From assembly GCF_015689195.1 (NCBI RefSeq), contig NZ_CP065044.1, positions 4,898,001 to 4,962,000 on the forward strand: 64,000 bases of DNA. Direction: 5' to 3'. Each line of letters begins with the position of its first letter. The first letter of the stretch is position 1. The notes beneath the pieces are model-generated. The model made no database searches and was not told where the DNA came from. It was given only the letters and a program-made list of their open reading frames with translations. Positions 1 through 10,304 of this stretch are shown here, piece after piece. This DNA is from Pectobacterium aroidearum (GTDB lineage Bacteria > Pseudomonadota > Gammaproteobacteria > Enterobacterales > Enterobacteriaceae). The position numbers and the translations under genes were made by a program.

Positions 1-1022
1 TCCGACTCAGCAATGTCCGTTTGCAAACACAGAGAACGCCGGAAGCCTTCTGGCAACCAGTGACCGAACTGCCTTCCGTTACGGTCAACCGCTTTGATCT
101 GATTGATGCCCGTATTGAAGGGCCGGGATGGGCGTTTATCGATCTGGATGTTGCCCTGCAAAATGTCACGTTTAAGCAGAATGACTGGCAGAGCGAAGGG
201 GGAACGCTGTCGTTCAATGCGACCGATATTGTGAACGGCAACATGCACCTGATCGACCCTATCGTGAATCTGGATTTGTCACCGGCAGGCGTTAACATCA
301 AACAGTTTTCCACACGCTGGGAAGGCGGTTTACTGCGCACTAACGGCAACTGGCAACGTAGTAATCGGCGCTTACAGCTGAACGAATTTGTTGTCGCAGG
401 GATGGAGTACACACTCCCCGGCGACTGGCGTCAGCGGTGGCAAGCGACGCTGCCATCATGGCTGGCAGAAGTGAATGTGCGAAAATTCACGGCCAATCGC
501 AACCTGCTGATCGATATCAACCCGGATTTCCCGTTCCAGCTCACCGCGCTGGATGGCTACGGCAGTGATTTGCTGTTAGCACGCGACCACCAGTGGGGAG
601 TCTGGACAGGATCGTTGAATCTTAATGCCAGCGACGCGACGTTCAATAAAGTCGATGTGCGCCGCCCTTCACTGGCGCTGGTAGCCAACGATAACCAGAT
701 CGCCATTAACGAACTCAGCGCATTTACGCAAAATGGCATGCTGGAGGCCAAGGCGACCATCAGCCAGCAACCGGCACGTAATTTCTCCCTGTCGCTGACG
801 GGGCGCGCCGTGCCGCTGGATGTTCTGACGCGCTGGGGATGGCCAGAACCCGCAACCGCACCGACAGGCAACACGAATCTGCAATTACAGTTGAATGGGC
901 GGCTTGCCGCCAATACACCGCTGAAGCCAACGCTAAACGGTACGCTGCAGGGTGTGGATAGCAACGATCGCCCAATCAGACAGCAAATGCATCAGGGAAC
1001 CGTGGCAGAAACGCAAGAATGA
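1..1022 (+). CDS. yicH: AsmA-family protein YicH, 3' part only
   Basis: The reading frame is open from the first bases of the window, so the 5' end lies outside; about 339 residues remain of a protein that is about 570 residues in E. coli. The visible part matches what I know of E. coli YicH, with the stretch around DIDPDFP/LTALDGYG-like residues (here DINPDFPFQLTALDGYG) and VDVRRPSLAL. AsmA-family proteins are inner-membrane-anchored periplasmic proteins with long repetitive beta structure, linked to lipid transport and envelope homeostasis; the exact role of YicH is not settled. The N-terminal membrane anchor would be upstream of the window. The gene converges on fabY. A TTG at 21 is not the start, because codons before it are in frame and sense. 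Confidence 0.8.
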   Translation, partial: RLSNVRLQTQRTPEAFWQPVTELPSVTVNRFDLIDARIEGPGWAFIDLDVALQNVTFKQNDWQSEGGTLSFNATDIVNGNMHLIDPIVNLDLSPAGVNIKQFSTRWEGGLLRTNGNWQRSNRRLQLNEFVVAGMEYTLPGDWRQRWQATLPSWLAEVNVRKFTANRNLLIDINPDFPFQLTALDGYGSDLLLARDHQWGVWTGSLNLNASDATFNKVDVRRPSLALVANDNQIAINELSAFTQNGMLEAKATISQQPARNFSLSLTGRAVPLDVLTRWGWPEPATAPTGNTNLQLQLNGRLAANTPLKPTLNGTLQGVDSNDRPIRQQMHQGTVAETQE

Positions 1023-1384
1023 TTGCGCTTTCAATACACGGGGCCAGGCTGTTGGCAAATCTATTTACCAAATGGAAACGGGAGTAACGGAATAGAAGAG
1101 TAAAGCGTTTGCGCCAGGGACAAAAACGTCAGGAACGTTTTTGAACGTCGCTAGCGACGGCCCTGCAAGGGTGAATCTCAGGGATGAGATTCATATTCGC
1201 GCAAGCCGAGCTTACATGGATGTACTTGCAGCGTCTTTACGATCTATCCGTTACTCCCGCTCTACGGACTTTGTCAGCAACATCACACAGTCAGAATCAC
1301 GTGTATTATTATGGCGAAATGCTGCTGGCTAACATGCAACGTGATGTTCCGATAGGAAGGCCATCATAATATGGTCACTGCGAG
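1023..1384. other. Intergenic region between yicH and fabY, with repeat
   Basis: This 362-bp gap between two convergent genes holds a multi-hairpin repeat (1120-1193, listed separately). Further right is a short stretch reading GAGCTTACATGGATGTACTT, which may belong to the same element. I see no convincing gene; the short open frames here run through the hairpins. Confidence 0.6.
1120..1193. repeat. Multi-hairpin intergenic repeat, copy 1
   Basis: Consecutive small palindromes are visible: CAAAAACGT...ACGTTTTTG, GTCGCTAGCGAC, CCCTGCAAGGG and GAATCTC...GAGATTC. A related sequence lies in opposite orientation at 11744-11847. The shared order of hairpins between two unrelated intergenic sites shows that this is a dispersed element. 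It may act as a terminator or RNA stabiliser for the convergent yicH/fabY transcripts; that role is inference. Confidence 0.7.
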
Positions 1385-2326
1385 TTAATCTACTTCCGAA
1401 CCGCCTTCTTCCAGTGGTGCATCCGGCTGGGCAGGCAGCACGATATACACCCCTTCAAATAGCGCCCCTTTATTGTCATCACCGAACAGCTCGACATTTA
1501 ACTGCACGCGTGCCTTACGCCCACGCGCCAGACGATCAAGATCGCCACTCAGCGACCCTAAATCAGCAACTGCGCTCGGTCGGCCACTCACTGGCGTGCT
1601 GTAACGAATGTGCGCATCCGCCAGAATAATCGTTCCGCCGAGGTGCCGTTCACGCAGTAACAGCCAGATTAGCCCCCAACCGGTGAGCGTCGCGAGAGAA
1701 AACATGCTGCCGGCAAAAAGCGTGTGGTGTGGGTTTTGGTTGCCCGTTTCAGGCATGGTGGTGATAAATTTCTTCCCGGTGTACTGGCTTATCCGCACCC
1801 CCATCTTTTCACTCAAAGGGATGTGATCGTACCAGGCCTGTTGTAGCTGTCCGCACCAGTCAGGGCGGTGCAAAATATCATCCAGCGTCGCCACCGGTTT
1901 AATCATCAGAAAGTGTCGCACAGGCGTCGTTTGTGGTGCGGTGATTTCGCCCTGGTTAACAAAACCCAGCTTGGAGAAGAAATCCATTGCGTCTTCACGG
2001 GCGCTACAGACCACGCGCTTGACGCCTTCCTGACGCGCCACGGACTCCAGAGTAATCGCAAGCAACGTGCCTAACCCTTTCCCACGCACGTCGGGATGAA
2101 CCGCTAAAAAGCGAATTGCCGCTTCATTATCTGCATTGATAGAAAGACGGCCTATCGCGACCAGCCTTCCCTGTTCATCCACCACGGTTTGGTGATGTGC
2201 CAGAGCATCGTAGGCATCGCGCTCGGAGCCTAACGGCTGACGCAGAGGTTTACGCAGCATTTCCCAGCGGAATTGATAGTACGCATCCAGTTCTTCTGCG
2301 CTTTCAGGTACTCTCAGATGATACAT
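1385..2326 (-). CDS. fabY: FabY (YiiD), acyltransferase/thioesterase-fold protein of fatty acid synthesis
   Basis: A 313-residue protein of two domains. Residues 1 to about 150 are a GNAT acetyltransferase domain with the acetyl-CoA loop [10 protein letters not shown]. Residues from about 165 are a hot-dog thioesterase-like domain (YiiD_C) with the helix [19 protein letters not shown]. coli YiiD has the same arrangement and was renamed FabY for a role in initiating fatty acid synthesis when the usual ketoacyl synthase III is missing; I take this from the family, not the sequence. It lies 103 bp downstream of dtd on the same strand, the neighbour it also has in E. coli, so co-transcription is likely. 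Confidence 0.9.
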   Translation of the reverse strand: MYHLRVPESAEELDAYYQFRWEMLRKPLRQPLGSERDAYDALAHHQTVVDEQGRLVAIGRLSINADNEAAIRFLAVHPDVRGKGLGTLLAITLESVARQEGVKRVVCSAREDAMDFFSKLGFVNQGEITAPQTTPVRHFLMIKPVATLDDILHRPDWCGQLQQAWYDHIPLSEKMGVRISQYTGKKFITTMPETGNQNPHHTLFAGSMFSLATLTGWGLIWLLLRERHLGGTIILADAHIRYSTPVSGRPSAVADLGSLSGDLDRLARGRKARVQLNVELFGDDNKGALFEGVYIVLPAQPDAPLEEGGSEVD

Positions 2327-2429
2327 AACCCTTCCTCTATACCGAGATGCCTTATTGCATCGGGGTTCATAAGATCAGACCGCTGACAAACGGATACACA
2401 GCGCGATAGCGGCAACGGCGCCTGCAACG

Positions 2430-2867
2430 TTATGTCTGTAGCCAAAACGTCACCGGGCCGTCATTCACCAATGCCACTTTCATATCTGCCGCAAACTGCC
2501 CCGTTTCCGTGTGAACGCCTTGCTCACGACACTGTCCGACAAAATACTGATAGAGGCGATCGGCCTCCGAGGGATGTGCACCGCGAGAAAACCCAGGCCG
2601 CATGCCACGCTGCGTATCGGCCACCAGCGTAAACTGCGAAACCACCAGCACATTGCCGCCAGCCTGACGAACATTGAGATTCATTTTCCCGTCATCGTCA
2701 CCGAATATGCGGTAGCCCAACACGCGCTCACAGAGTCGCGTGGCTTTTTGTTCGTCATCGCCCTGCTCAACGCCCAGCAAGATCAGCAAACCTTTATCGA
2801 TCTCCCCAATGACCTTGCCTTCCACCGTAACGCTGGCGCTGGAAACCCGCTGAATTAGCGCAATCAT
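2430..2867 (-). CDS. dtd: D-aminoacyl-tRNA deacylase
   Basis: A 145-residue protein that hydrolyses D-amino acids from mischarged tRNAs in the cytoplasm. The start MIALIQRV is chosen because it gives the family length of 145; the frame extends four codons further upstream. The family motifs SQFTL and NDGPVTF, which line the active site, are both present. It lies between yihX and fabY on the same strand. In E. coli the gene rbn separates yihX from dtd; here it does not. Confidence 0.95.
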   Translation of the reverse strand: MIALIQRVSSASVTVEGKVIGEIDKGLLILLGVEQGDDEQKATRLCERVLGYRIFGDDDGKMNLNVRQAGGNVLVVSQFTLVADTQRGMRPGFSRGAHPSEADRLYQYFVGQCREQGVHTETGQFAADMKVALVNDGPVTFWLQT

Positions 2868-2931
2868 AAAACCCAACAACTCCTGATGTCGTCATTCCCA
2901 ATAGGGGCTGTGTCCGCCCCTGCGATATAAA

Positions 2932-3543
2932 TCATGCTTTAGCTGTCGCCGCCTGCATAGCAAAAAAATCCGGCACCACCTGACGATCGGTCACCAGAAT
3001 GCTGTGAATGCCCAAACTCTGTGCAGCATCGACGTTCGCGGCATTATCGTCAAAAAAGACAGCCTGCGCTGGCGTAACGCCTTCCTGCGTCAGGACATAC
3101 TGATAAATCGCCAATTCCGGCTTACGCAATCCAATATCTTGCGACAGATAGACCCTGTCAGCCGTTGCCCCCACTTCCGGGAATAACACCGGCCAGTGTG
3201 AACAATGAAGGCGGTTGGTGTTCGACAGAATCACCACGCGGTGCCCTTCCTGACGCAGGCGCTGCATGATGTCGATAACCTCGGGACGCAACGCGACAAA
3301 GATAGCCTGCCAGCCTGCGGTGAATTGCTCGAAGCTCAGGGCGATACCCATTTCCTGACACAGTCTGGTCGCAAATTCTTCATCGCTGATCTCACCCCGC
3401 TCATGCTGTTCAAACGCCTCGCCCATAACGAAACGTTCTTGCAACGTCGCGAGCGGCGCGCTACTCAGATTACTCCAGACGCCTAATACTCTTTTGAAAT
3501 CAATATCGATGACGACATTACCCAAATCAAAGATATACAGCAT
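2932..3543 (-). CDS. yihX: HAD-family phosphatase YihX (alpha-D-glucose-1-phosphate phosphatase)
   Basis: A 203-residue HAD-superfamily hydrolase. The nucleophile motif is DLGNVVIDID near the N terminus. LSNTNR (motif 2), the Lys of LRKPELAIY (motif 3) and FFDDNAANV (motif 4) follow in order. E. coli YihX dephosphorylates glucose-1-phosphate and related sugar phosphates. The start MLYIFDLG is chosen by homology; twelve extra in-frame codons lie upstream and are probably not translated. It is 64 bp upstream of dtd on the same strand. Confidence 0.92.
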   Translation of the reverse strand: MLYIFDLGNVVIDIDFKRVLGVWSNLSSAPLATLQERFVMGEAFEQHERGEISDEEFATRLCQEMGIALSFEQFTAGWQAIFVALRPEVIDIMQRLRQEGHRVVILSNTNRLHCSHWPVLFPEVGATADRVYLSQDIGLRKPELAIYQYVLTQEGVTPAQAVFFDDNAANVDAAQSLGIHSILVTDRQVVPDFFAMQAATAKA

Positions 3544-3648
3544 GGCAGCCACCTCCTGACGTAATCGTAGGATTTTCACTGTAGCGGGAAATGGAGAAAC
3601 TGAACAGGGTGGAAATATAAGGAAAGGTTAAAGTGGAAGAAAGTGCAT

Positions 3649-3676
3649 AAAATTCAGGGCACCCGAAGGTGCCCTG
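3649..3676 (-). terminator. Rho-independent terminator after typA
   Basis: Perfect hairpin CAGGGCACC-CGAA-GGTGCCCTG, followed on the minus strand by GAATTTTA. It lies 29 bp past the typA stop codon and separates typA from yihX. Confidence 0.8.
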
Positions 3677-3704
3677 TTGCGTAACCATACAAATCTGTCT
3701 GAAA

Positions 3705-5528
<1,824 letters not shown>

Positions 5529-5635
5529 AGCTTTGCCTCAGGCATTTAGAAATAGCGCGCTATTGTACACGTATTAATCGAGGGACTAAACAAGATCACA
5601 AGCATCTATGATAAACAACCTAGAGCTGCCTGCTT

Positions 5636-5651
5636 TGTGATCCCTTTCACG
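5636..5651 (+). promoter_or_regulatory. CRP site upstream of glnA
   Basis: TGTGATCCCTTTCACG matches the CRP consensus TGTGA-N6-TCACA except for its last base. E. coli glnA has a CRP-dependent sigma-70 promoter (glnAp1) in the same region, so this site probably serves the equivalent promoter. Confidence 0.7.
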
Positions 5652-5679
5652 GTGCAAAAGCGCTACAAGCGAACACGAA

Positions 5680-5696
5680 TGCACTAAATAAGTGCA
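5680..5696 (+). promoter_or_regulatory. NtrC binding site 1 (glnA enhancer)
   Basis: TGCACTAAATAAGTGCA is a perfect palindrome of the NtrC type (GCAC-N7-GTGC). Its centre is 32 bp from that of the second site, about three helical turns, which suits cooperative NtrC hexamer assembly. Confidence 0.85.
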
Positions 5697-5711
5697 ATAA
5701 TTCACACATGA

Positions 5712-5728
5712 AGCACCATTTTGGTGCT
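5712..5728 (+). promoter_or_regulatory. NtrC binding site 2 (glnA enhancer)
   Basis: AGCACCATTTTGGTGCT is a near-ideal NtrC palindrome. It is on the same helical face as site 1 and lies about 85 bp upstream of the sigma-54 promoter. Confidence 0.9.
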
Positions 5729-5801
5729 TTAGACTATAATGGTGCAGTGGATTTCTATGAGAAAGTCCCAAGTAGCAACACATTGCACACATTTAAAAAG
5801 T

Positions 5802-5818
5802 TGGCACACTTTTAGCTT
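5802..5818 (+). promoter_or_regulatory. Sigma-54 promoter of glnA (glnAp2 equivalent)
   Basis: TGGCACACTTTTAGCTT carries the -24 GG (5803-5804) and the -12 GC (5815-5816), ten bases apart, as required for RpoN holoenzyme. It closely resembles E. coli glnAp2. Confidence 0.9.
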
Positions 5819-5897
5819 TAGTCTACTCACGGCAACAACATCAATCCACAACGATATTCGTTCCACGACGATAAATGACCAATCGGGAGAACCAAGT

Positions 5898-7307
5898 ATG
5901 TCCGCAGAACATGTTTTGACGATGCTGAATGAGCACGAAGTGAAGTTTGTTGATTTACGCTTCACGGATACTAAAGGTAAAGAGCAGCACGTCACCATTC
6001 CGGCTCATCAAGTCAATGCCGACTTCTTCGAAGAAGGTAAAATGTTTGATGGTTCCTCGATTGGCGGCTGGAAAGGTATTAACGAGTCAGACATGGTTCT
6101 GATGCCAGATGCCAGCACCGCGATGATCGATCCGTTCTTCGAAGATTCCACGCTGATCATTCGTTGTGACATCCTTGAGCCAGGCACCATGCAGGGCTAC
6201 GATCGTGACCCACGTTCTATCGCAAAACGTGCGGAAGATTTCCTGCGTTCTTCCGGCATTGCCGATACCGTCCTGTTCGGGCCAGAGCCAGAATTCTTCC
6301 TGTTCGATGACATTCGTTTCGGCAGCAGCACTTCTGGTTCTCACGTTGCTATCGACGACGTCGAAGCTTACTGGAACTCCGGTAAAGAATACGAAGGCGG
6401 TAACAAAGGTCACCGTCCAGGTCTGAAAGGCGGCTACTTCCCAGTTCCACCAGTCGATTCATCACAGGACATCCGTTCTGCTATGTGTCTGACCATGGAG
6501 CAAATGGGTCTGGTTGTTGAAGCTCACCACCACGAAGTGGCAACTGCTGGTCAGAACGAAGTGGCTACCCGCTTCAACACTATGACCAAAAAAGCGGACG
6601 AAATTCAGATCTACAAATATGTCGTGCATAACGTAGCTCACGCTTACGGTAAAACCGCGACCTTCATGCCAAAACCTATGTTCGGTGATAACGGTTCTGG
6701 TATGCACTGCCACATGTCTCTGTCTAAAGACGGTACTAACCTGTTCGCTGGCGACAAATACGGCGGCCTGTCTGAACTGGCTCTGTTCTACATCGGCGGT
6801 GTTATCAAGCACGCTAAAGCCATCAACGCCCTGGCGAACCCGACCACCAACTCTTACAAGCGTCTGGTCCCTGGCTACGAAGCCCCAGTTATGCTGGCTT
6901 ACTCTGCCCGTAACCGTTCTGCTTCAATCCGTATCCCGGTTGTTGCCAGCCCGAAAGCACGTCGTATTGAAGCGCGCTTCCCGGATCCAGCAGCTAACCC
7001 ATACCTGTGCTTCGCTGCACTGCTGATGGCTGGCCTCGACGGCATCATCAACAAAATCCACCCTGGCGATGCTATGGACAAAAACCTGTACGACCTGCCG
7101 CCAGAAGAAGAAGCAGAGATTCCAAAAGTTGCAGGTTCTCTGGACGAGGCCCTGGCTGCACTGAACGAAGACCGCGAGTTCCTGACCCGTGGTGGCGTGT
7201 TCACCGACGACGCTATCGAAGCGTATATCGAACTGCGTAAATCTGAGATTGACCGCGTTCGTATGACGCCGCACCCAGTTGAGTTCGAACTGTACTACAG
7301 CGTTTAA
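5898..7307 (+). CDS. glnA: Glutamine synthetase, type I (GSI-beta)
   Basis: A 469-residue enzyme that makes glutamine from glutamate, ammonia and ATP; it works as a dodecamer. The start [17 protein letters not shown] gives the exact E. coli length and has GGGAGA upstream; the open frame continues far upstream but through promoter [14 protein letters not shown] is the ATP-binding region. NLYDLPPEE near residue 398 carries the tyrosine adenylylated by GlnE, so activity control through GlnE/GlnB is expected. Transcription is controlled by NtrC through the sigma-54 promoter and two enhancer sites upstream. glnL and glnG follow. Confidence 0.98.
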   Translation: MSAEHVLTMLNEHEVKFVDLRFTDTKGKEQHVTIPAHQVNADFFEEGKMFDGSSIGGWKGINESDMVLMPDASTAMIDPFFEDSTLIIRCDILEPGTMQGYDRDPRSIAKRAEDFLRSSGIADTVLFGPEPEFFLFDDIRFGSSTSGSHVAIDDVEAYWNSGKEYEGGNKGHRPGLKGGYFPVPPVDSSQDIRSAMCLTMEQMGLVVEAHHHEVATAGQNEVATRFNTMTKKADEIQIYKYVVHNVAHAYGKTATFMPKPMFGDNGSGMHCHMSLSKDGTNLFAGDKYGGLSELALFYIGGVIKHAKAINALANPTTNSYKRLVPGYEAPVMLAYSARNRSASIRIPVVASPKARRIEARFPDPAANPYLCFAALLMAGLDGIINKIHPGDAMDKNLYDLPPEEEAEIPKVAGSLDEALAALNEDREFLTRGGVFTDDAIEAYIELRKSEIDRVRMTPHPVEFELYYSV

Positions 7308-7404
7308 TCTCTACCTCGGTGTGGTTGGGTGTGCTGATACCCGACCATCACCGATAAACAACAGAATACTAAGAAGTTTGTTCTTGTTGCCGTGGAAACG
7401 CTTC

Positions 7405-7430
7405 AGCCCATCTTCGGATGGGCTTTTTTC
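7405..7430 (+). terminator. Terminator between glnA and glnL
   Basis: Hairpin AGCCCATC-TTCG-GATGGGCT followed by six T residues. It should limit read-through from the strong glnA promoters into the regulatory genes glnL-glnG, as in other enterobacteria. Confidence 0.88.
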
Positions 7431-7479
7431 ACCGCCGGCATTGGCCGTTGCGACGTAACATCCATCATCCACACTACAA

Positions 7480-7496
7480 TGCACCATGCTGGTGCG
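7480..7496 (+). promoter_or_regulatory. NtrC operator at the glnL promoter
   Basis: TGCACCATGCTGGTGCG is an NtrC palindrome 13 bp before the glnL start codon. In E. coli NtrC bound at this place represses glnLp, so that glnLG is expressed mainly by read-through from glnA in nitrogen limitation. Confidence 0.85.
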
Positions 7497-7508
7497 GGAG
7501 TCTGCGTT

Positions 7509-8558
7509 ATGGCAACAGGCACGCTGCCCGATGCTGGGCAGATCCTAAATTCCCTGATAAACAGCATCTTATTGCTGGATAACGATCTGGCTATTCACTA
7601 TTCCAACCCGGCAGCACAGCAATTACTGGCACAAAGCTCGCGTAAATTATCTGGCACACCGCTGCCCGATTTGCTGGGATACTTTTCTCTGAATATCGAT
7701 TTACTGCGTGAAAGTCTGGATTCAGGGCAAGGTTTTACGGATAACGAAGTCACTCTCGTCGTAGATGGTAAAGCGCACATCATGTCGCTCACCGCTCAGC
7801 GGGTACAAAACGATTTTATCCTACTGGAAATGGCGCCGATGGATAACCAGCGCCGTCTCAGTCAGGAACAGCTTCAACATGCACAACAGCAGGCTGCCCG
7901 TGATTTAGTCCGGGGTCTGGCGCATGAGATAAAAAATCCGCTTGGCGGATTACGCGGTGCCGCACAGTTGCTTGCTAAAGCCTTGCCCGATCCGGCATTG
8001 ACAGAATATACCAAGGTCATCATCGAACAGGCGGACCGCCTGCGTAATTTGGTCGATCGCCTGCTCGGGCCTCAGCAGCCCGGCCTGCACGTCACCCAAA
8101 GTATCCATCAGGTCGCCGAACGCGTTTGTCAGCTCGTGTCACTGGAAAAGCCAGACAATGTAACGCTGGTGAAAGACTATGATCCCAGCCTGCCAGAGCT
8201 GACACACGACCCTGACCAGATTGAACAGGTACTGCTGAATATTACCCGCAATGCGCTACAGGCGCTGGGCGAGGAAGGCGGAACGATTACGATACGTACC
8301 CGCACGGCTTTTCAGCTTACATTACACGGCGTGCGCTATCGCCTCGCCGCACGTATTGACGTGGAAGATGACGGCCCCGGCGTACCGGCTCAACTTCAGG
8401 ACACACTGTTTTACCCGATGGTGAGCGGGCGCGAAGGGGGAACCGGTTTAGGGCTTTCCATCGCCCGCAGTCTTATCGACCAGCACTCCGGTAAAATTGA
8501 ATTTAACAGTTGGCCAGGACACACCGAATTCTCGGTTTACCTGCCCATTCGCCAGTGA
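7509..8558 (+). CDS. glnL: Nitrogen regulation sensor kinase NtrB
   Basis: A 349-residue cytoplasmic histidine kinase/phosphatase, the E. coli length when started at [10 protein letters not shown]. An N-terminal PAS-like domain (about 10-110) is followed by the dimerisation domain with the phosphorylated His139 in [13 protein letters not shown], then the ATPase domain with N box ITRNAL, DDGPGV and [10 protein letters not shown]. It phosphorylates NtrC in nitrogen limitation, and PII (GlnB) switches it to phosphatase. The gene lies between its terminator/operator region and glnG, with only 8 bp to the glnG start. Confidence 0.97.
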   Translation: MATGTLPDAGQILNSLINSILLLDNDLAIHYSNPAAQQLLAQSSRKLSGTPLPDLLGYFSLNIDLLRESLDSGQGFTDNEVTLVVDGKAHIMSLTAQRVQNDFILLEMAPMDNQRRLSQEQLQHAQQQAARDLVRGLAHEIKNPLGGLRGAAQLLAKALPDPALTEYTKVIIEQADRLRNLVDRLLGPQQPGLHVTQSIHQVAERVCQLVSLEKPDNVTLVKDYDPSLPELTHDPDQIEQVLLNITRNALQALGEEGGTITIRTRTAFQLTLHGVRYRLAARIDVEDDGPGVPAQLQDTLFYPMVSGREGGTGLGLSIARSLIDQHSGKIEFNSWPGHTEFSVYLPIRQ

Positions 8559-8566
8559 GGTTCACA

Positions 8567-9979
8567 ATGCAACGAGGGATAGTCTGGATTGTCGATGACG
8601 ATAGCTCCATCCGTTGGGTGCTTGAGCGCGCGCTTGCTGGTGCGGGTTTAACCTGCGCAACGTTTGAGAACGGAAATCAGGTATTGCATGCGCTAGCAAC
8701 ACAAACGCCCGACGTTCTGCTGTCCGACATCCGCATGCCAGGGATGGATGGATTAGCGCTCTTACAGCAAATCAAACAGCGCCACCCGATGCTTCCGGTC
8801 ATCATTATGACGGCGCATTCCGATTTGGATGCCGCCGTCAGTGCTTATCAACAGGGTGCGTTCGACTATTTGCCGAAGCCGTTCGATATTGATGAAGCCG
8901 TTGCGCTGGTTGAGCGCGCGATCAGCCATTATCTGGAACAGCAGCAGCCGGTACGCAGCCAACCGATCAATGGCCCGACAACAGATATTATCGGCGAAGC
9001 GCCCGCGATGCAGGATGTCTTTCGCATCATCGGCCGCCTGTCTCGCTCGTCAATCAGCGTGCTGATTAACGGCGAATCGGGAACCGGTAAAGAGCTGGTG
9101 GCACACGCCCTGCATCGCCACAGCCCGCGTACCAAAGCCCCTTTTATCGCGCTGAATATGGCCGCCATACCCAAAGATCTGATCGAATCAGAACTGTTCG
9201 GCCATGAAAAAGGCGCGTTTACGGGCGCCAACCAAATTCGTCAGGGCCGCTTTGAGCAGGCCGATGGTGGGACGTTGTTTCTGGATGAAATCGGCGACAT
9301 GCCGCTAGACGTGCAAACACGTCTGTTGCGCGTATTGGCAGACGGACAGTTTTATCGCGTTGGCGGCTACGCGGCGGTGAAAGTGGATGTCCGCATTATC
9401 GCGGCAACGCACCAAAATCTTGAACAGCGCGTGCAGGAAGGCAAGTTCCGTGAGGATCTGTTTCACCGCCTGAACGTGATCCGGGTTCATCTACCGCCGC
9501 TGCGTGAACGCCGGGAAGATATCCCTCGTCTGGCACGTTATTTCTTACAGGCCACGGCCAAAGAGCTGGGCGTCGAGCCGAAGAATCTGCATCCAGAAGC
9601 GGAAACAGCGCTGACCCGTTTACCGTGGCCCGGCAACGTGCGCCAATTGGAAAATACCTGCCGCTGGTTGACGGTCATGGCCGCCGGTCAGGAAGTATTG
9701 ATTCAGGATCTGCCGCCTGAACTGTTCGAGACCACAGCACCGGATTCCACCGTGCATATTCTGCCGGACAGTTGGGCTACGCTGTTAGCACAATGGGCCG
9801 ATCGCGCGCTGCGTTCCGGTCATCAAAACCTGCTGGCGGAAGCACAGCCAGAAATGGAAAGGACGTTGCTGACGACAGCACTGCGACATACGCAGGGGCA
9901 TAAACAGGAAGCGGCAAGATTGCTGGGATGGGGCAGAAATACCCTGACGCGTAAATTAAAAGAGCTGGGAATGGAGTAG
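8567..9979 (+). CDS. glnG: Nitrogen response regulator NtrC, sigma-54 activator
   Basis: A 470-residue enhancer-binding protein. The receiver domain has the phospho-acceptor Asp54 ([12 protein letters not shown]). The central AAA+ domain has GESGTGKE (Walker A), EKGAFTGA (sigma-54 contact loop) and FLDEIGD (Walker B). A Fis-type helix-turn-helix ends the protein ([25 protein letters not shown]). Start [12 protein letters not shown] is chosen by homology. It acts on glnA and many nitrogen-limitation genes. Confidence 0.98.
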   Translation: MQRGIVWIVDDDSSIRWVLERALAGAGLTCATFENGNQVLHALATQTPDVLLSDIRMPGMDGLALLQQIKQRHPMLPVIIMTAHSDLDAAVSAYQQGAFDYLPKPFDIDEAVALVERAISHYLEQQQPVRSQPINGPTTDIIGEAPAMQDVFRIIGRLSRSSISVLINGESGTGKELVAHALHRHSPRTKAPFIALNMAAIPKDLIESELFGHEKGAFTGANQIRQGRFEQADGGTLFLDEIGDMPLDVQTRLLRVLADGQFYRVGGYAAVKVDVRIIAATHQNLEQRVQEGKFREDLFHRLNVIRVHLPPLRERREDIPRLARYFLQATAKELGVEPKNLHPEAETALTRLPWPGNVRQLENTCRWLTVMAAGQEVLIQDLPPELFETTAPDSTVHILPDSWATLLAQWADRALRSGHQNLLAEAQPEMERTLLTTALRHTQGHKQEAARLLGWGRNTLTRKLKELGME

Positions 9980-10122
9980 CAAGATTGCTTTTTTATTGCT
10001 CAATTGTTAATAAACAAACTGGTGATAAAAAATACAATCTGGCGCACGAAATTGTCATTAATTTGTCCTTTACTTGCCTCGAGTCAGCAGTATGATCGTG
10101 TCGCTGATTCGGGAGGAATACC

Positions 10123-10245
10123 ATGCTGGACTCATTGATTTCCGTAGCAACACACGGTGCTGAAATTGGCTCCGCGGCGAGCCACTCGCCGCAGGCTGCT
10201 ATTGCCGCCGTTCTGTGTGCTGCACTGATTAACTTCTTTAGTTGA
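10123..10245 (+). CDS. yshB: Small protein YshB
   Basis: A 40-codon ORF with a strong ribosome site (GGGAGGA, 5 bases before ATG): starts MLDSLISVATHG and ends AAVLCAALINFFS. E. coli YshB (36 residues) lies at the same place, between glnG and hemN, and shares the MLES/MLDS start and the AVLCAA...FS end. A hydrophobic C-terminal half suggests a small membrane protein. In Salmonella a role for YshB in intracellular survival has been reported; its biochemical function is unknown to me. It has its own terminator downstream. Confidence 0.88.
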   Translation: MLDSLISVATHGAEIGSAASHSPQAAIAAVLCAALINFFS

Positions 10246-10264
10246 TCATCGAAAAATTAGAGAA

Positions 10265-10304
10265 CAGCCAGTCGGAGATAACATCGACTGGCTGTTTTTT
10301 ATTT
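10265..10304 (+). terminator. Terminator after yshB
   Basis: Hairpin CAGCCAGTCG...CGACTGGCTG with a ten-base loop, followed by TTTTTTATTT. It ends the glnLG-yshB side; its far end touches the hemN stop codon on the other strand. Confidence 0.88.

Noticed and set aside
1141-1369. Two short frames between yicH and fabY
   Set aside because: They are built from the multi-hairpin repeat and have no ribosome site or similarity to known proteins.
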